A stretch of DNA of 64,000 nucleotides from Proteobacteria bacterium UBA7415 (GTDB taxonomy: Bacteria; Pseudomonadota; Gammaproteobacteria; Arenicellales; Arenicellaceae). The position numbers and the translations under genes are program-made. Below are positions 1-7,986 of this stretch, in pieces (position 1 is the stretch's first letter; each line of letters begins with the position of its first letter). Where the stretch lies: NCBI GenBank assembly GCA_002470515.1, contig DKML01000029.1:2150-66149 (forward strand). Reading direction: 5' to 3'. The notes below the pieces were generated by a model. The model was not told the DNA's origin and did not search any database. It worked only from the letters and a program-made list of their open reading frames with translations.

Positions 1-105
1 TTCAGACTGTTCCTGTTCAGACTGCTCCTGCTCAGACTGCTCCTGTTCAGACTGCTCCTGCTCAGACTGTTCCTGCTCAGATTGCTCCTGCTCAGACGGC
101 TCTTG
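1..105. repeat. Seven tandem 15-bp units encoding QEQSE
   Basis: Seven consecutive 15-bp units of the form YTCAGAYTGYTCCTG fill the left edge. They lie in frame in the minus-strand VWA/TPR gene and encode QEQSE; the last unit reads QEPSE. Differences between units are mostly synonymous third-position changes, so the peptide repeat appears to be under selection. The array may continue beyond the window. Units of 15 bp keep the frame when copy number changes. Confidence 0.9.
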
Positions 106-1473
106 CTGGTTTAAAAGATCTTCAACCACGCTCTTGTTAAATGCGGCATCTTCATTTTCGGGGTCCTTTTCTAACGCTTTATTATAACTTTCTAGTGCAG
201 CCTCTAAATCACCCGACATCGCCAATGCATTAGCTTGGTTATACAAAGTCCGGGCAGATGTGTTTTGGTTTTCGTCTAGTTTTTGGCTTAGCTCGACGGC
301 CGAATCAAATTTATCGGCTTTATAATGTGCGGCCATAGACCATTCAGGGTCGTCAAATGCCTCTGCGGCTGAATCAAAATGCCCATTTTCATAAAGTCTT
401 TGAGCATATTGATCAGACGTCTGCCAAAGCGATGACCACAACGATCGAGATTCCTCTGCATGACCGTCCAGTGGCACGAACAAGGTTAGCAAAACAACGT
501 AGATGAGCCCACGTCTGAATAGCAGCAGCATAAAAGGTACGGCCAAGATAGCGGCTAAGTATCCAAGGTCTTGCCATTGCTCAGCTACTTGGTCACTGTT
601 TTGGTTTAGCGCGCCGTCTGCGTCGGTATTTATAAGCGACTCGATATCACTTTGAGTGGAACTCAGAAGGGCAAACCGCCCGCCCGTGGCTGAGCTTACG
701 GCCGTCATATTAGCGGCATCTAGCTTAGCCAATACTATTTCGCCCTGGCTATTCTTTAAGAAACCGCCCGTGCTTGCTGGAATGGGGGAGAGGTTGCTAG
801 TGCCAACGCCCAATATAGATACGCTATAGCCTTGGGCCGCCTCTACAGCACCGTCAATTGCGTTAGGGTCTATAGAGTCGCTTATTAATAACAGCGAGCC
901 CGATGGCGCATTGGCGGCTTTTAATAAAGATACGGCTAACTCGACGGCTGCTTCTATGTTACTACCTGCCACCGGCATGGTACTTGGGGCGAGAGCGGGT
1001 AGTAGAGCTTGAATAGTTAACGGGTCGTCGGTTAAAGGGCTAACCGCGTGCGCATCACCGGCATAGGCCACCAAAGCAACTTGACCATCTTTAAGTAATC
1101 GCAATGCGTCAACTACTTTAAGTTTGGCACGTGTTAGTCGGTTGGGCTTTAGATCTTCTGCGAGCATCGACGGTGAGAGATCTAAGATAATAACCAATGC
1201 TTGCTCATTCTGAACCGTAGGAACTTCTGTTGATATCCAGCTTGGACCAGATGCGGCCAAACACACTAGCAGCCAAATAGCAGACAGAAATACCGGAAGG
1301 CGTTGCGTGCCTTTTTTGCCCGCGATGCGCAATACAGCGAGTGCTTCAGCCGGCAGGTAGCGGTTCCAATCCGTTTGTACTTGCGCGCGTTTCATCCACC
1401 AACCCAAACCGAGACCTAAAGGCAGCAGGGCTAAGAACAGCGGTCGAATAAAGTGAAAATCATTAAAGTCCAT
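1..1473 (-). CDS. VWA-domain protein with TPR and Glu/Gln/Ser-rich tail (BatB/BatC type), partial
   Basis: This reading frame is open from an ATG at 1471-1473 to the window edge (491 codons, no stop), so its C-terminus is missing. Near the N-terminus there are two membrane segments. They are followed by a von Willebrand A domain with a MIDAS motif, DLSPS, and downstream by a third hydrophobic stretch. A TPR-like segment (YNQANALAMSGDLEAALESY) comes next, then a run of QEQSE repeats at the edge. BatB/BatC-type proteins show this order: membrane-anchored VWA, then TPRs, then a low-complexity tail. Only 3 nt separate it from the upstream VWA gene, so it is almost certainly the last visible gene of the moxR operon. 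The function of Bat complexes is not settled; envelope stress or metal-dependent chaperoning has been proposed. Confidence 0.85.
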   Translation of the reverse strand, partial: MDFNDFHFIRPLFLALLPLGLGLGWWMKRAQVQTDWNRYLPAEALAVLRIAGKKGTQRLPVFLSAIWLLVCLAASGPSWISTEVPTVQNEQALVIILDLSPSMLAEDLKPNRLTRAKLKVVDALRLLKDGQVALVAYAGDAHAVSPLTDDPLTIQALLPALAPSTMPVAGSNIEAAVELAVSLLKAANAPSGSLLLISDSIDPNAIDGAVEAAQGYSVSILGVGTSNLSPIPASTGGFLKNSQGEIVLAKLDAANMTAVSSATGGRFALLSSTQSDIESLINTDADGALNQNSDQVAEQWQDLGYLAAILAVPFMLLLFRRGLIYVVLLTLFVPLDGHAEESRSLWSSLWQTSDQYAQRLYENGHFDSAAEAFDDPEWSMAAHYKADKFDSAVELSQKLDENQNTSARTLYNQANALAMSGDLEAALESYNKALEKDPENEDAAFNKSVVEDLLNQQEPSEQEQSEQEQSEQEQSEQEQSEQEQSEQEQSE

Positions 1474-1476
1474 AAT

Positions 1477-2454
1477 CTACCCGCGCCTCCTAACAATAAC
1501 CAGTAGCAAACATGCGGCCAAACAAACGCCCAGTGGCCAGTGCATCAAGCTCTTAATGGGTCTAAAGAATTGTTCCTTTGGAGTAGGTTCCAACTCATCC
1601 AGTTGTTTATAAACGGCTTGCAGTTGAGCGGGGTCTTCGGCCCGAAAGTAAACGCCTCCAGTTCGAGTGGCGATATTGCTTAGCGTAGTCTCGTCTAAGT
1701 CTGCGCTAGGGTTAACGTCTCGTACTCGACCGAAGAAATCACGTTCGCGCTTACTGCTCGCGCCAATACCAATGGTATGAATACGAATACCTGCTTCGTC
1801 TGCGATCTTCGCGGCTTCTAGAGGGTCAGTGCCTGAAGTGTTTGCGCCATCTGTAAGCAGCACTAAAACTCGGCTTTCTGCAGCACGCCCGCGTAAGCGT
1901 TTGATGGCAATACCTATTGCGTCACCAATCGCGGTTCTATTTCCTGCGAAACCGAGTTGCGCACTTAAGAGTTGTTCTTCGACCGTAGTGCGGTCAAAGG
2001 TCAGAGGCGTTTGCATATAAGCTCGCTCGCCAAATAAAATAAGTCCTAAACGATCTGTAGGCCGGTTTGCAACAAAGTCGCTCACTACTGACTTAACGGC
2101 GTCTATGCGGCTGACGTAGCGCTGGCTAATTAACATGTCTTCCTCTTGCATAGACGGTGATATGTCTACCGCAAGCATCATGTCGCGTTTTTCTAAGGGA
2201 AATGACATTGGGTCGCCAATCCATACAGGTCTTGCAATTGCGGTTACCAAGGCTATCCAAGCGATCCAGATTAATAACGCCGCTATCCAGCGCGCGCGCA
2301 AAGGGCTGCTGGTACCACCTTGTAATGATTGTACGCGGGTGAAAAATGGAACCTTGATCGCTCCAGCAGCGCTGTCTACGCCAGCTATTACCAAGCGTGC
2401 CAGTAAGGGTAGGGGCAATAAAAATAGGGCGTATAACCACTGTAATTCGATCAT
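1477..2454 (-). CDS. BatA-type VWA-domain membrane protein
   Basis: This is a 325-residue von Willebrand A protein of the BatA type. It has two N-terminal membrane segments (about residues 5-25 and 56-74), a VWA domain with MIDAS motif DISPS at 97-101 and a second metal-site stretch LLTDGANTSG, and a C-terminal membrane helix ending in a basic tail. The VWA domain should therefore face the periplasm. The start overlaps the stop of the DUF4381 gene by 4 nt (ATGA), which indicates translational coupling. The next VWA gene follows after 3 nt. In Bat-type operons these proteins act together with a MoxR ATPase, but the substrate is unknown. Confidence 0.88.
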   Translation of the reverse strand: MIELQWLYALFLLPLPLLARLVIAGVDSAAGAIKVPFFTRVQSLQGGTSSPLRARWIAALLIWIAWIALVTAIARPVWIGDPMSFPLEKRDMMLAVDISPSMQEEDMLISQRYVSRIDAVKSVVSDFVANRPTDRLGLILFGERAYMQTPLTFDRTTVEEQLLSAQLGFAGNRTAIGDAIGIAIKRLRGRAAESRVLVLLTDGANTSGTDPLEAAKIADEAGIRIHTIGIGASSKRERDFFGRVRDVNPSADLDETTLSNIATRTGGVYFRAEDPAQLQAVYKQLDELEPTPKEQFFRPIKSLMHWPLGVCLAACLLLVIVRRRG

Positions 2455-3071
2455 GATGCTTCTCCGCTCACAACCGTTCTATGTATTGTTTCAGCATCTT
2501 CAGAGCGAGTGTTTGAGCTCAAGACTCTACGGTGCTGGGACAACCAGTTAGTAAGCTCGGCATGCAGGCTTGGTACATCAACAGCACCCTCTATCTGTGC
2601 GTTCGCTTGATATACATATAGGCCAAGTGCGTTATGCACAGATTCGCTCATTGGTTCATGCACTGACTCTAGAGATTCAAGCCAAGCGGAGCCTGACAAG
2701 GCGCTTATTGAGTTCAATTCGGAACTTGCAGACAGTTCAGTATTATTATCATTGCGCGAATCGGTTTGTACTTTCAGCATAGCGCGTTTGAGCAATTGAT
2801 TGGCTTGCTGACAGTAGTTACTGGTGTTCTGAGTCTCTTGCCACGCGTTATAGATGGCTTCTAACTCGTCTGTTAAGTAGTTTCGATACTCGCGTTCTCG
2901 CTGACGTTTACGAAGGTATCGAAATAACACAACAGACAAAACTACACCCAGCACTATAAGCATCCACCACCCAGGTGCCATCGGCCACCAGCTAATAGGC
3001 TCAGGCGTTTGGATGTCGCGCAATTGTTCGCGCAACATTTCTACAAGTTGTGGGTTAGGGCTGTTGGCCAT
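2451..3071 (-). CDS. DUF4381 single-pass membrane protein
   Basis: This 206-residue protein fits the DUF4381 family. It has a short N-terminus with the WWPMAPGWW motif, one transmembrane helix at about residues 34-51, a strongly basic stop-transfer segment (RYLRKRQRER) and a helical cytoplasmic region. DUF4381 proteins are found almost only in moxR/DUF58/VWA operons and are thought to be structural partners of the VWA proteins. The central part (about 105-125) is Asn/Ser-rich and probably disordered. It overlaps the downstream VWA gene by 4 nt and lies 31 nt after the DUF58 gene. Confidence 0.82.
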   Translation of the reverse strand: MANSPNPQLVEMLREQLRDIQTPEPISWWPMAPGWWMLIVLGVVLSVVLFRYLRKRQREREYRNYLTDELEAIYNAWQETQNTSNYCQQANQLLKRAMLKVQTDSRNDNNTELSASSELNSISALSGSAWLESLESVHEPMSESVHNALGLYVYQANAQIEGAVDVPSLHAELTNWLSQHRRVLSSNTRSEDAETIHRTVVSGEAS

Positions 3072-3102
3072 AAAAGGGATCTAGCTATTCAATTCAATTG
3101 AG

Positions 3103-4098
3103 TTAACGGTCGGAGAACACGCGCAACAAATGCTTACGCGCGTCTTCCTCGGTCGACAATATGGTGTAAAACGCCTTGGCGTGTCTTAGCGCGGCGCTGA
3201 TCTGTTCTAAATGTTGAGACTGCTCGTCTTGGTATTGTGCTACCAATTGGTTCGAAAACTGGATACGTGCGTGGTGTTCGCCATCACTCGTACCCAATTG
3301 CCCGCGCACCGGAAGATTCTGTTCAAAAGGATCGGCTATTTGTAATACCGATACATCACACGACTTACTTAAGGTGACTAATGCTTTTGCGCAGAGGTCA
3401 TCAAAGTCGTGCAAATCACTAATAATGTAGAGCGCTGTGCCGGGTCTAATCAGGCGCTGACATTCTTCCAAGCCTTCGCGCAAACTCAATGATGAACGTG
3501 CACTAGATTCCGTAGTGGGCTCTAATGCTGTGGGCTCTAATGTAGTAGAGCCTAATAGTGATTGGTTTGCGTCATGAATGTCATGCAAAAATCTAAGAAC
3601 AGCTTGTTTGCTACGCTTACCACGCGAATCAGCATGGCCGTGATTAGACAACACCTGGCCTCCCACGCGATCACCGCCCGCTAAGGCGGCCCACGCTATT
3701 CCGCCAGCCGCTTCGGCGGCTAAAACGGATTTAAACATTCCGTTAGAACCAAAAAACATATTGGCGCGTTGGTCGACCAAAATATGACAAGGGAGCTCGC
3801 GCTCTTCTCTAAATAACTTAGTGTACGTGCCGTCAGCGCGCGCTGTCACTTTCCAGTCAATGTTGCGGATGTCATCGCCAGGCTGATACCGACGCACCTC
3901 TTCAAACTCCATGCCTCGTCCGCGAAAGTTAGACCGGACGTTGCCCAGTAACTGATTGCGTGCAAGGTGGCGACCAAACAGCGACAAGCGGCTAGCCCAA
4001 TGACGCGCATTGAGCAGGCTAGCGAGCGAGGTCACTATTCCTGCTTTTTGCAGCTGTGCTTGAGCTTGCGCTGTTGAAACTGATTGCGAGTTAGGCAT
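3103..4098 (-). CDS. DUF58 domain-containing protein
   Basis: This is a 331-residue DUF58 protein. The family signature RRYQPGDDIRNIDW is at residues 69-82, followed by the usual LFREERELP stretch. A degenerate VWA-like fold follows (ILVDQRANMFFGS, then YIISDLHDF). No signal peptide or membrane helix is visible, so it should be cytoplasmic. Its place directly downstream of moxR is typical, and it is thought to pass on MoxR ATPase activity to the VWA partners. A Thr/Glu/Ser-rich insert near residues 185-200 (TTLEPTALEPTTE) looks like a small internal repeat. Confidence 0.88.
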   Translation of the reverse strand: MPNSQSVSTAQAQAQLQKAGIVTSLASLLNARHWASRLSLFGRHLARNQLLGNVRSNFRGRGMEFEEVRRYQPGDDIRNIDWKVTARADGTYTKLFREERELPCHILVDQRANMFFGSNGMFKSVLAAEAAGGIAWAALAGGDRVGGQVLSNHGHADSRGKRSKQAVLRFLHDIHDANQSLLGSTTLEPTALEPTTESSARSSLSLREGLEECQRLIRPGTALYIISDLHDFDDLCAKALVTLSKSCDVSVLQIADPFEQNLPVRGQLGTSDGEHHARIQFSNQLVAQYQDEQSQHLEQISAALRHAKAFYTILSTEEDARKHLLRVFSDR

Positions 4099-4130
4099 CG
4101 GTGCGCTACTAATAATTAATAGTGAGACTA

Positions 4131-5087
4131 TTAAGCAATGGGCACTCGAGCGAGCAGGGCGTCGATTACTTTATCGGTAGTAATGCCGTCGGCCTCGGCT
4201 TCGTAACTCAATATTAGGCGATGACGCAAGCAGTCGTGTGCAACCGCATGCAAATCATCGGGTGACACATAGTCTCGGTTGTTTAACCAAGCGTGTGCTC
4301 GTGCGCAACGATCTAAGGCAATAGTGGCGCGCGGGCTTGCGCCATACTCTAACCAAGAGGCAATATCTTCGCCGTAGTTCTGTGGTGCGCGGGTCGCCAA
4401 TACCAATTGCACTAAATACTCGTCAACGGATTCAGCCATATGCATTTGAATAACGGCTTGGCGTGCCGCCATTATGGTTTCCTGCGACAGGCTTTTACTG
4501 GGTGCAGGTACGCTTTTCGAAAGGGCTTCGCCACGCGCTAACGCCAGGATGTCGCGTTCGGCCGAACTGTCTGGGTAATCAATTTTGATATGCATCAAAA
4601 AACGATCTAGCTGAGCTTCGGGTAGGGGATAGGTTCCTTCTTGCTCAATTGGATTTTGAGTCGCCATCACCAAAAACAAGTCGGGTAATGCCATAGTGTT
4701 GCGGCCTACGGAGACTTGCCGTTCAGACATACCCTCTAAGAGCGCTGACTGAACCTTGGCTGGCGCGCGATTAATTTCGTCGGCGAGCACTAGGTTATTA
4801 AAAATAGGCCCTTCTTGAAACACAAACTCGGCCGTCTCAGGACGAAATATTTCGGTACCTGTGATGTCTGAAGGCAGTAAGTCTGGGGTGAATTGAATAC
4901 GCTGGAAGCTGGCTTCTAGACCTTCTGACAGACTCTTAATAGCCTTGGTTTTAGCCAAGCCTGGAGCGCCCTCCACCAATAGGTGGCCATCGGCTAGCAA
5001 TGCAATTAATAGTCGGTCAACCAGCTTGGCTTGTCCCAAGATTTGGCTTGATAGCCATTCGCGTAATTCAAGAAATGATGTCAGCAC
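4131..5087 (-). CDS. MoxR family AAA+ ATPase
   Basis: This is a 318-residue MoxR AAA+ ATPase. Walker A is GAPGLAKTK at 40-48, Walker B with its extension is LADEINRAP at 101-109, and sensor 1 is MATQNP at 141-146. The C-terminal AAA lid carries the YGASPRA motif. It heads the minus-strand operon moxR-DUF58-DUF4381-VWA-VWA/TPR. MoxR proteins act as chaperone-like ATPases that help assemble or activate VWA-domain partners. A decayed copy of its 5' part lies about 2.7 kb upstream (7590-7715), and its upstream region is also duplicated (5151-5211 and 7734-7794). Confidence 0.93.
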   Translation of the reverse strand: MLTSFLELREWLSSQILGQAKLVDRLLIALLADGHLLVEGAPGLAKTKAIKSLSEGLEASFQRIQFTPDLLPSDITGTEIFRPETAEFVFQEGPIFNNLVLADEINRAPAKVQSALLEGMSERQVSVGRNTMALPDLFLVMATQNPIEQEGTYPLPEAQLDRFLMHIKIDYPDSSAERDILALARGEALSKSVPAPSKSLSQETIMAARQAVIQMHMAESVDEYLVQLVLATRAPQNYGEDIASWLEYGASPRATIALDRCARAHAWLNNRDYVSPDDLHAVAHDCLRHRLILSYEAEADGITTDKVIDALLARVPIA

Positions 5088-5150
5088 TTTGCTCTCTCTA
5101 ATCCGTGATAAAAGTTATTGATGGGTTTAATAAGGGCGAAAAGATAGCGC

Positions 5151-5211
5151 CAAATTCCGTTGTTAGAATAGTAATGATGCCTATACGTTTTTCAACTTAA
5201 CTCTTTTTTAG
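5151..5211. repeat. Copy A of a duplicated moxR upstream segment
   Basis: By manual gapless comparison this 61-nt stretch upstream of moxR matches 7734-7794 at 52 of 61 positions. An unbroken identical 22-nt core lies at 5184-5205 and 7767-7788. Together with the moxR coding fragment at 7590-7715 it shows that the moxR 5' region was duplicated and that the P450/GNAT genes now lie between the copies. Confidence 0.75.
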
Positions 5212-5322
5212 GAACACGGTTTCTAGAGTTTAAGGTTAGACACCCTGAACAACGTGAATGAGCCGGCAGTTATTGTAACCCTTTGCATGCAGTGCGTCTG
5301 CACAGCTCTTTACTAGGAAAGC

Positions 5323-5499
5323 ATGAAATCTGAACGATTGGTTTTGATAAGTCTAATCACATCAAGTCATAGTGCCAATCATAGAGTTGAAGTTAGAGAA
5401 TTACGGGGACACTTTAAGAAAAGAAAAAAACTTGAGTTTACCGAACTGCAAATATCCTTAATTCGTGATGCTGTGTGCGAAATTGCAAAGCATCGCTAA
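5323..5499 (+). CDS. Possible 58-residue hypothetical protein
   Basis: An ATG at 5323 preceded by an AGGAAA element opens a 58-codon frame on the plus strand. The product is basic in the middle (GHFKKRKKLEF) and ends in a helix-like segment (ELQISLIRDAVCEIAKHR). I recognise no family. The frame lies in the otherwise empty 460-nt gap between moxR and the GNAT gene, inside the segment bounded by the moxR duplicates. After the TAA the same frame stays open for a further 24 codons, so it could also be a fragment. It may be a chance ORF. Confidence 0.25.
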   Translation: MKSERLVLISLITSSHSANHRVEVRELRGHFKKRKKLEFTELQISLIRDAVCEIAKHR

Positions 5500-5547
5500 G
5501 GCATTGCTATGCCTTTACAGTGGGGAGGTATCCATATATGGCCTAGA

Positions 5548-6120
5548 TTATTGAATGTCGGGAATTAAGGTGTTGGTAACAAAATTAATGTTGTCAAATT
5601 CAAAAAAAATGACTTCTTTGCCATCTTCTTCACCAACCTTTCGATACCCAAGACGCTTGAAAAGACGCGCCGTTCCAGCCCGCCTAAGCTTAGAGTTCTC
5701 ATTAATGTTGACCACTCCCTTTAGGCCTCGGTCGGCCAAATACATTTTTGAAAAACACAGCATCATCGCCGTACCAATAATCATTATGCGGGTGTTTCGA
5801 TGCTGAGGGTCGATGAACATCCTATAGAGCCATACACCATTTCCTGTGCTGTGATTCGCTGACTTATAGAGGGTGTTCACTCCTATCAATTTGCCAGTCT
5901 GTGTCTCCGTAATGAAATAACAAACTTGATCAGTGCGTGCCAGTGCTTCTTGTTTGGAATGTATGACTCGGTTTCGCGTCCATAATTCGACACAAGCCTC
6001 ACGTTGCGGCACTGTGATTTTTTCGAATACATTGGTTAAAGTGTACTTGCTGAATCTAAGTTCCTGAAGGTCATCCAGGCGAAAAGAGTAGAGCCCTGAG
6101 GGAAGCGATATATTGATCAC
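5548..6120 (-). CDS. GNAT-like N-acetyltransferase domain protein
   Basis: This 190-residue protein has the layout of a GNAT fold: YFITETQTGKLIGVNTLY (beta strands 2-3), WLYRMFIDPQHR leading into the acetyl-CoA-binding helix, and ARLFKRLGYRKVGEE, the usual C-terminal end of the fold. The pyrophosphate loop (QHRNTRIMIIG) is a poor match to Q/RxxGxG/A, so activity and substrate are uncertain. Translation starts at a GTG that overlaps the P450 stop (GTGA), which indicates tight coupling. The pair probably acts in one pathway, with the P450 oxidising and this protein acylating a product or partner. That is inference. Confidence 0.65.
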   Translation of the reverse strand: MINISLPSGLYSFRLDDLQELRFSKYTLTNVFEKITVPQREACVELWTRNRVIHSKQEALARTDQVCYFITETQTGKLIGVNTLYKSANHSTGNGVWLYRMFIDPQHRNTRIMIIGTAMMLCFSKMYLADRGLKGVVNINENSKLRRAGTARLFKRLGYRKVGEEDGKEVIFFEFDNINFVTNTLIPDIQ

Positions 6121-7322
6121 GCTACTCTCACTGGCATCCGGTCAAACCCACGAAGCAACCAGGTAGGTCGCCTGATAGCGTCGCCCGCAGCCTCTATGGT
6201 TGGCATGAGATTCAACATTTCTTCAATGAATATTCTGATCTCGAGTCGAGCTAACGTTGCTCCTAAGCAATGGTGTGCGCCTCGAGCAAAAGCAAGGTGC
6301 TTAATATTTTTACGACTAACGTCAAAGATGTCTGGAGTCGGGTTGGCCAAAGGGTCTCTGCCCGCCGCACCAAGAAAAGCAAAAACGTGGTGACCTTGCT
6401 TAATAACATTGTTTTCAATCTCGATGTCTTCTAGCGCAAATCGACCAACTAACTGAACTGAAGGGTCAAACCGTAAACATTCCTCAACGGCATTTGGAAT
6501 AAGGTCTGGTTGTTTTATCAGCTTCTGCCATTCTTCTGGATGCGCAAAAAATGCGCTCATTGCGTTTGTAAGCAAGCATGTTGTTGTGTCTTGCCCTGCA
6601 AATAGAAGGAAAACACAATTTGCTAGTAACTCTTGTGTATCAAGATCCTTTGAATTTTTATTGATGAGGCGAGTCATTAGATCGTCACTTTGATTGGCGA
6701 TTTTCTTCGGTAGTAATTCTTTAAAGTACATTTCAAGCGCGACAGCAGAGTTGTTTAGCTCCTGTAAAACTGACTTCGGTAACTGATGAAAGTTGGATTG
6801 TGTAGCAATAGTTAAACTCCGCGTCAATTTCGCAAATTGAGTGCGGTCCTCTTTAGGTATACCAAGCATGTCTGAAATGACGGTCAGCGGAAACGGGTAC
6901 GCGACTGTCGAAACAAAATCAAACTCTGTGCCTTGCTCGGTATTCGAATACAGCAATTCGCGTAGAGTCTTACGGATGCTTTGTTCGAGTAAAGAAACTA
7001 ATTTATTGGTAAACACGCTGGCTATATTGCCGCGTGTTTTAGTATGTTTAGGTGGGTTTTGGAACGTCATCCAACGTTCTATGAGTGCCAATGATGGGTT
7101 GTTTTTCTTTAAGGCATCAATTGCTGAAGTGTCTCCACCACGATGCGGAGTCTGGCCAATATTGCCACGACCAGCCGATGGTTTGGCTAAGAATGTTGAT
7201 AGTTCTTGAAATCCAGTAATTGTCCACTCAAAGTCATTCCTCCGAAATACGGGGGCGCTAGCCCTACGCTCTGCATAAAACGGATACGGGTTGTTGAGGA
7301 ATTCAGGCGAATTGATGTTCAT
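6117..7322 (-). CDS. Cytochrome P450
   Basis: This is a 401-residue soluble bacterial P450. All key motifs are present: the I-helix oxygen-binding motif AGQDTT at 242-247, the ExxR pair E281-R284 in the K-helix, and the heme-thiolate loop FARGAHHCLG at 345-354 with Cys352. There is no N-terminal anchor, so it is a class I-type enzyme that needs a separate ferredoxin and reductase. No redox partner is adjacent; the ISC-type ferredoxin at 13932 is not an obvious one. Its stop overlaps the GTG start of the GNAT gene. The upstream DNA contains a decayed moxR fragment rather than a normal intergenic region. The substrate cannot be read from the sequence. The gene looks more AT-rich than the flanking moxR operon. 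Confidence 0.9.
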   Translation of the reverse strand: MNINSPEFLNNPYPFYAERRASAPVFRRNDFEWTITGFQELSTFLAKPSAGRGNIGQTPHRGGDTSAIDALKKNNPSLALIERWMTFQNPPKHTKTRGNIASVFTNKLVSLLEQSIRKTLRELLYSNTEQGTEFDFVSTVAYPFPLTVISDMLGIPKEDRTQFAKLTRSLTIATQSNFHQLPKSVLQELNNSAVALEMYFKELLPKKIANQSDDLMTRLINKNSKDLDTQELLANCVFLLFAGQDTTTCLLTNAMSAFFAHPEEWQKLIKQPDLIPNAVEECLRFDPSVQLVGRFALEDIEIENNVIKQGHHVFAFLGAAGRDPLANPTPDIFDVSRKNIKHLAFARGAHHCLGATLARLEIRIFIEEMLNLMPTIEAAGDAIRRPTWLLRGFDRMPVRVA

Positions 7323-7589
7323 GTGTTAACCCTGACTCCGCCAATGAATGAATAAAAGCATACGTGTCTTACAGTAATAATAAATAGCAGTTTAAACAAG
7401 AGTCTTTGCAGACTAAAAAATCGTCTATAGAGGTCATTTCCATAACAACGATAACACGGCTGAAGGCGTGACAGAATGTGCTTTGATGCGTTGACGGCGG
7501 CGTTGGTTAACGGCGAACTAAATAAACCTGAGTCATAGCCATCTACGCCGCTAGGCGGTTGATCTTTCAGTAAAAAGCGCAGAAAAGCG

Positions 7590-7715
7590 ATAGTCTGAAA
7601 GTTGTGTGTCCTTTGGGTCGAATTGAATGCATTGAACACAGGCTTCTAGGTCTTCCGGTTGGCTCCTAATAACCTTCGTTTTCGCCAACCCCTGCGCTAA
7701 TAAAGGTGAAATCAT
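7590..7715 (-). pseudogene. Decayed fragment of a moxR copy
   Basis: In the minus frame this stretch reads GLAKTKVIRSQPEDLEA then CVQCIQF. It lines up with GLAKTKAIKSLSEGLEA then SFQRIQF of the intact MoxR, covering the end of Walker A and the following helix. At DNA level 7620-7690 matches 4890-4960 at about 52 of 71 positions without gaps. A small indel lies to its left, near 7600. About 147 nt of the original (the N-terminus and 5' UTR) are deleted between this piece and the duplicated upstream block at 7734-7794. A 106-codon frame crossing the region (7319-7639) is best read as a chance ORF in this debris. Confidence 0.72.
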
Positions 7716-7733
7716 ACCGTCAAACTATATCGT

Positions 7734-7794
7734 CAAACTCCGTCGTTAGAATGCTACTAATGGCTCTACGTTTTTCAACTTAACTCTTGTTTAG
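7734..7794. repeat. Copy B of the duplicated moxR upstream segment
   Basis: This block pairs with 5151-5211 (52 of 61 positions identical, with a 22-nt identical core at 7767-7788). It lies upstream of imuA and downstream, in genome order, of the moxR fragment. That is the order expected if a single moxR 5' segment had been copied. The core is better conserved than the coding fragment, so it may keep a regulatory role. Confidence 0.72.
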
Positions 7795-7929
7795 AGTTCA
7801 GCCAAGCGTGTTTTATATTCAGTTTTATCAGTTAATTGCAGCAATGCCGTACCCTGCTGGGCGGGTATTGTGACTGCTTACTTTGATTGCCATTGCACAG
7901 ACTGTATTTGTGGTAACTTTTAAAATAAA

Positions 7930-7945
7930 CTGTGTATTAAAACAG
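7930..7945 (+). promoter_or_regulatory. LexA (SOS) box of the imuA operon
   Basis: The sequence CTGTGTATTAAAACAG fits the gammaproteobacterial LexA consensus CTGT-N8-ACAG exactly, and flanking bases (A before, TA after) also agree. It ends 41 nt before the imuA ATG and overlaps a plausible -10 hexamer (TATTAA), so LexA binding would block transcription. imuA-imuB-dnaE2 cassettes are known SOS regulon members, which supports the call. Confidence 0.9.
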
Positions 7946-7986
7946 TATTTATTGAAAAGAGTACGTTAATCAAATAAGCTAGAGAC

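Noticed and set aside
1..105. CRISPR-like array at the left edge
   Set aside because: Units are 15 bp, contiguous without spacers and in frame in a coding region.
7319..7639. A 106-codon minus-strand frame whose stop overlaps the P450 start
   Set aside because: Its first part lies across the decayed moxR fragment in a shifted frame and the rest has no recognisable family. It is best explained as a chance ORF in debris.
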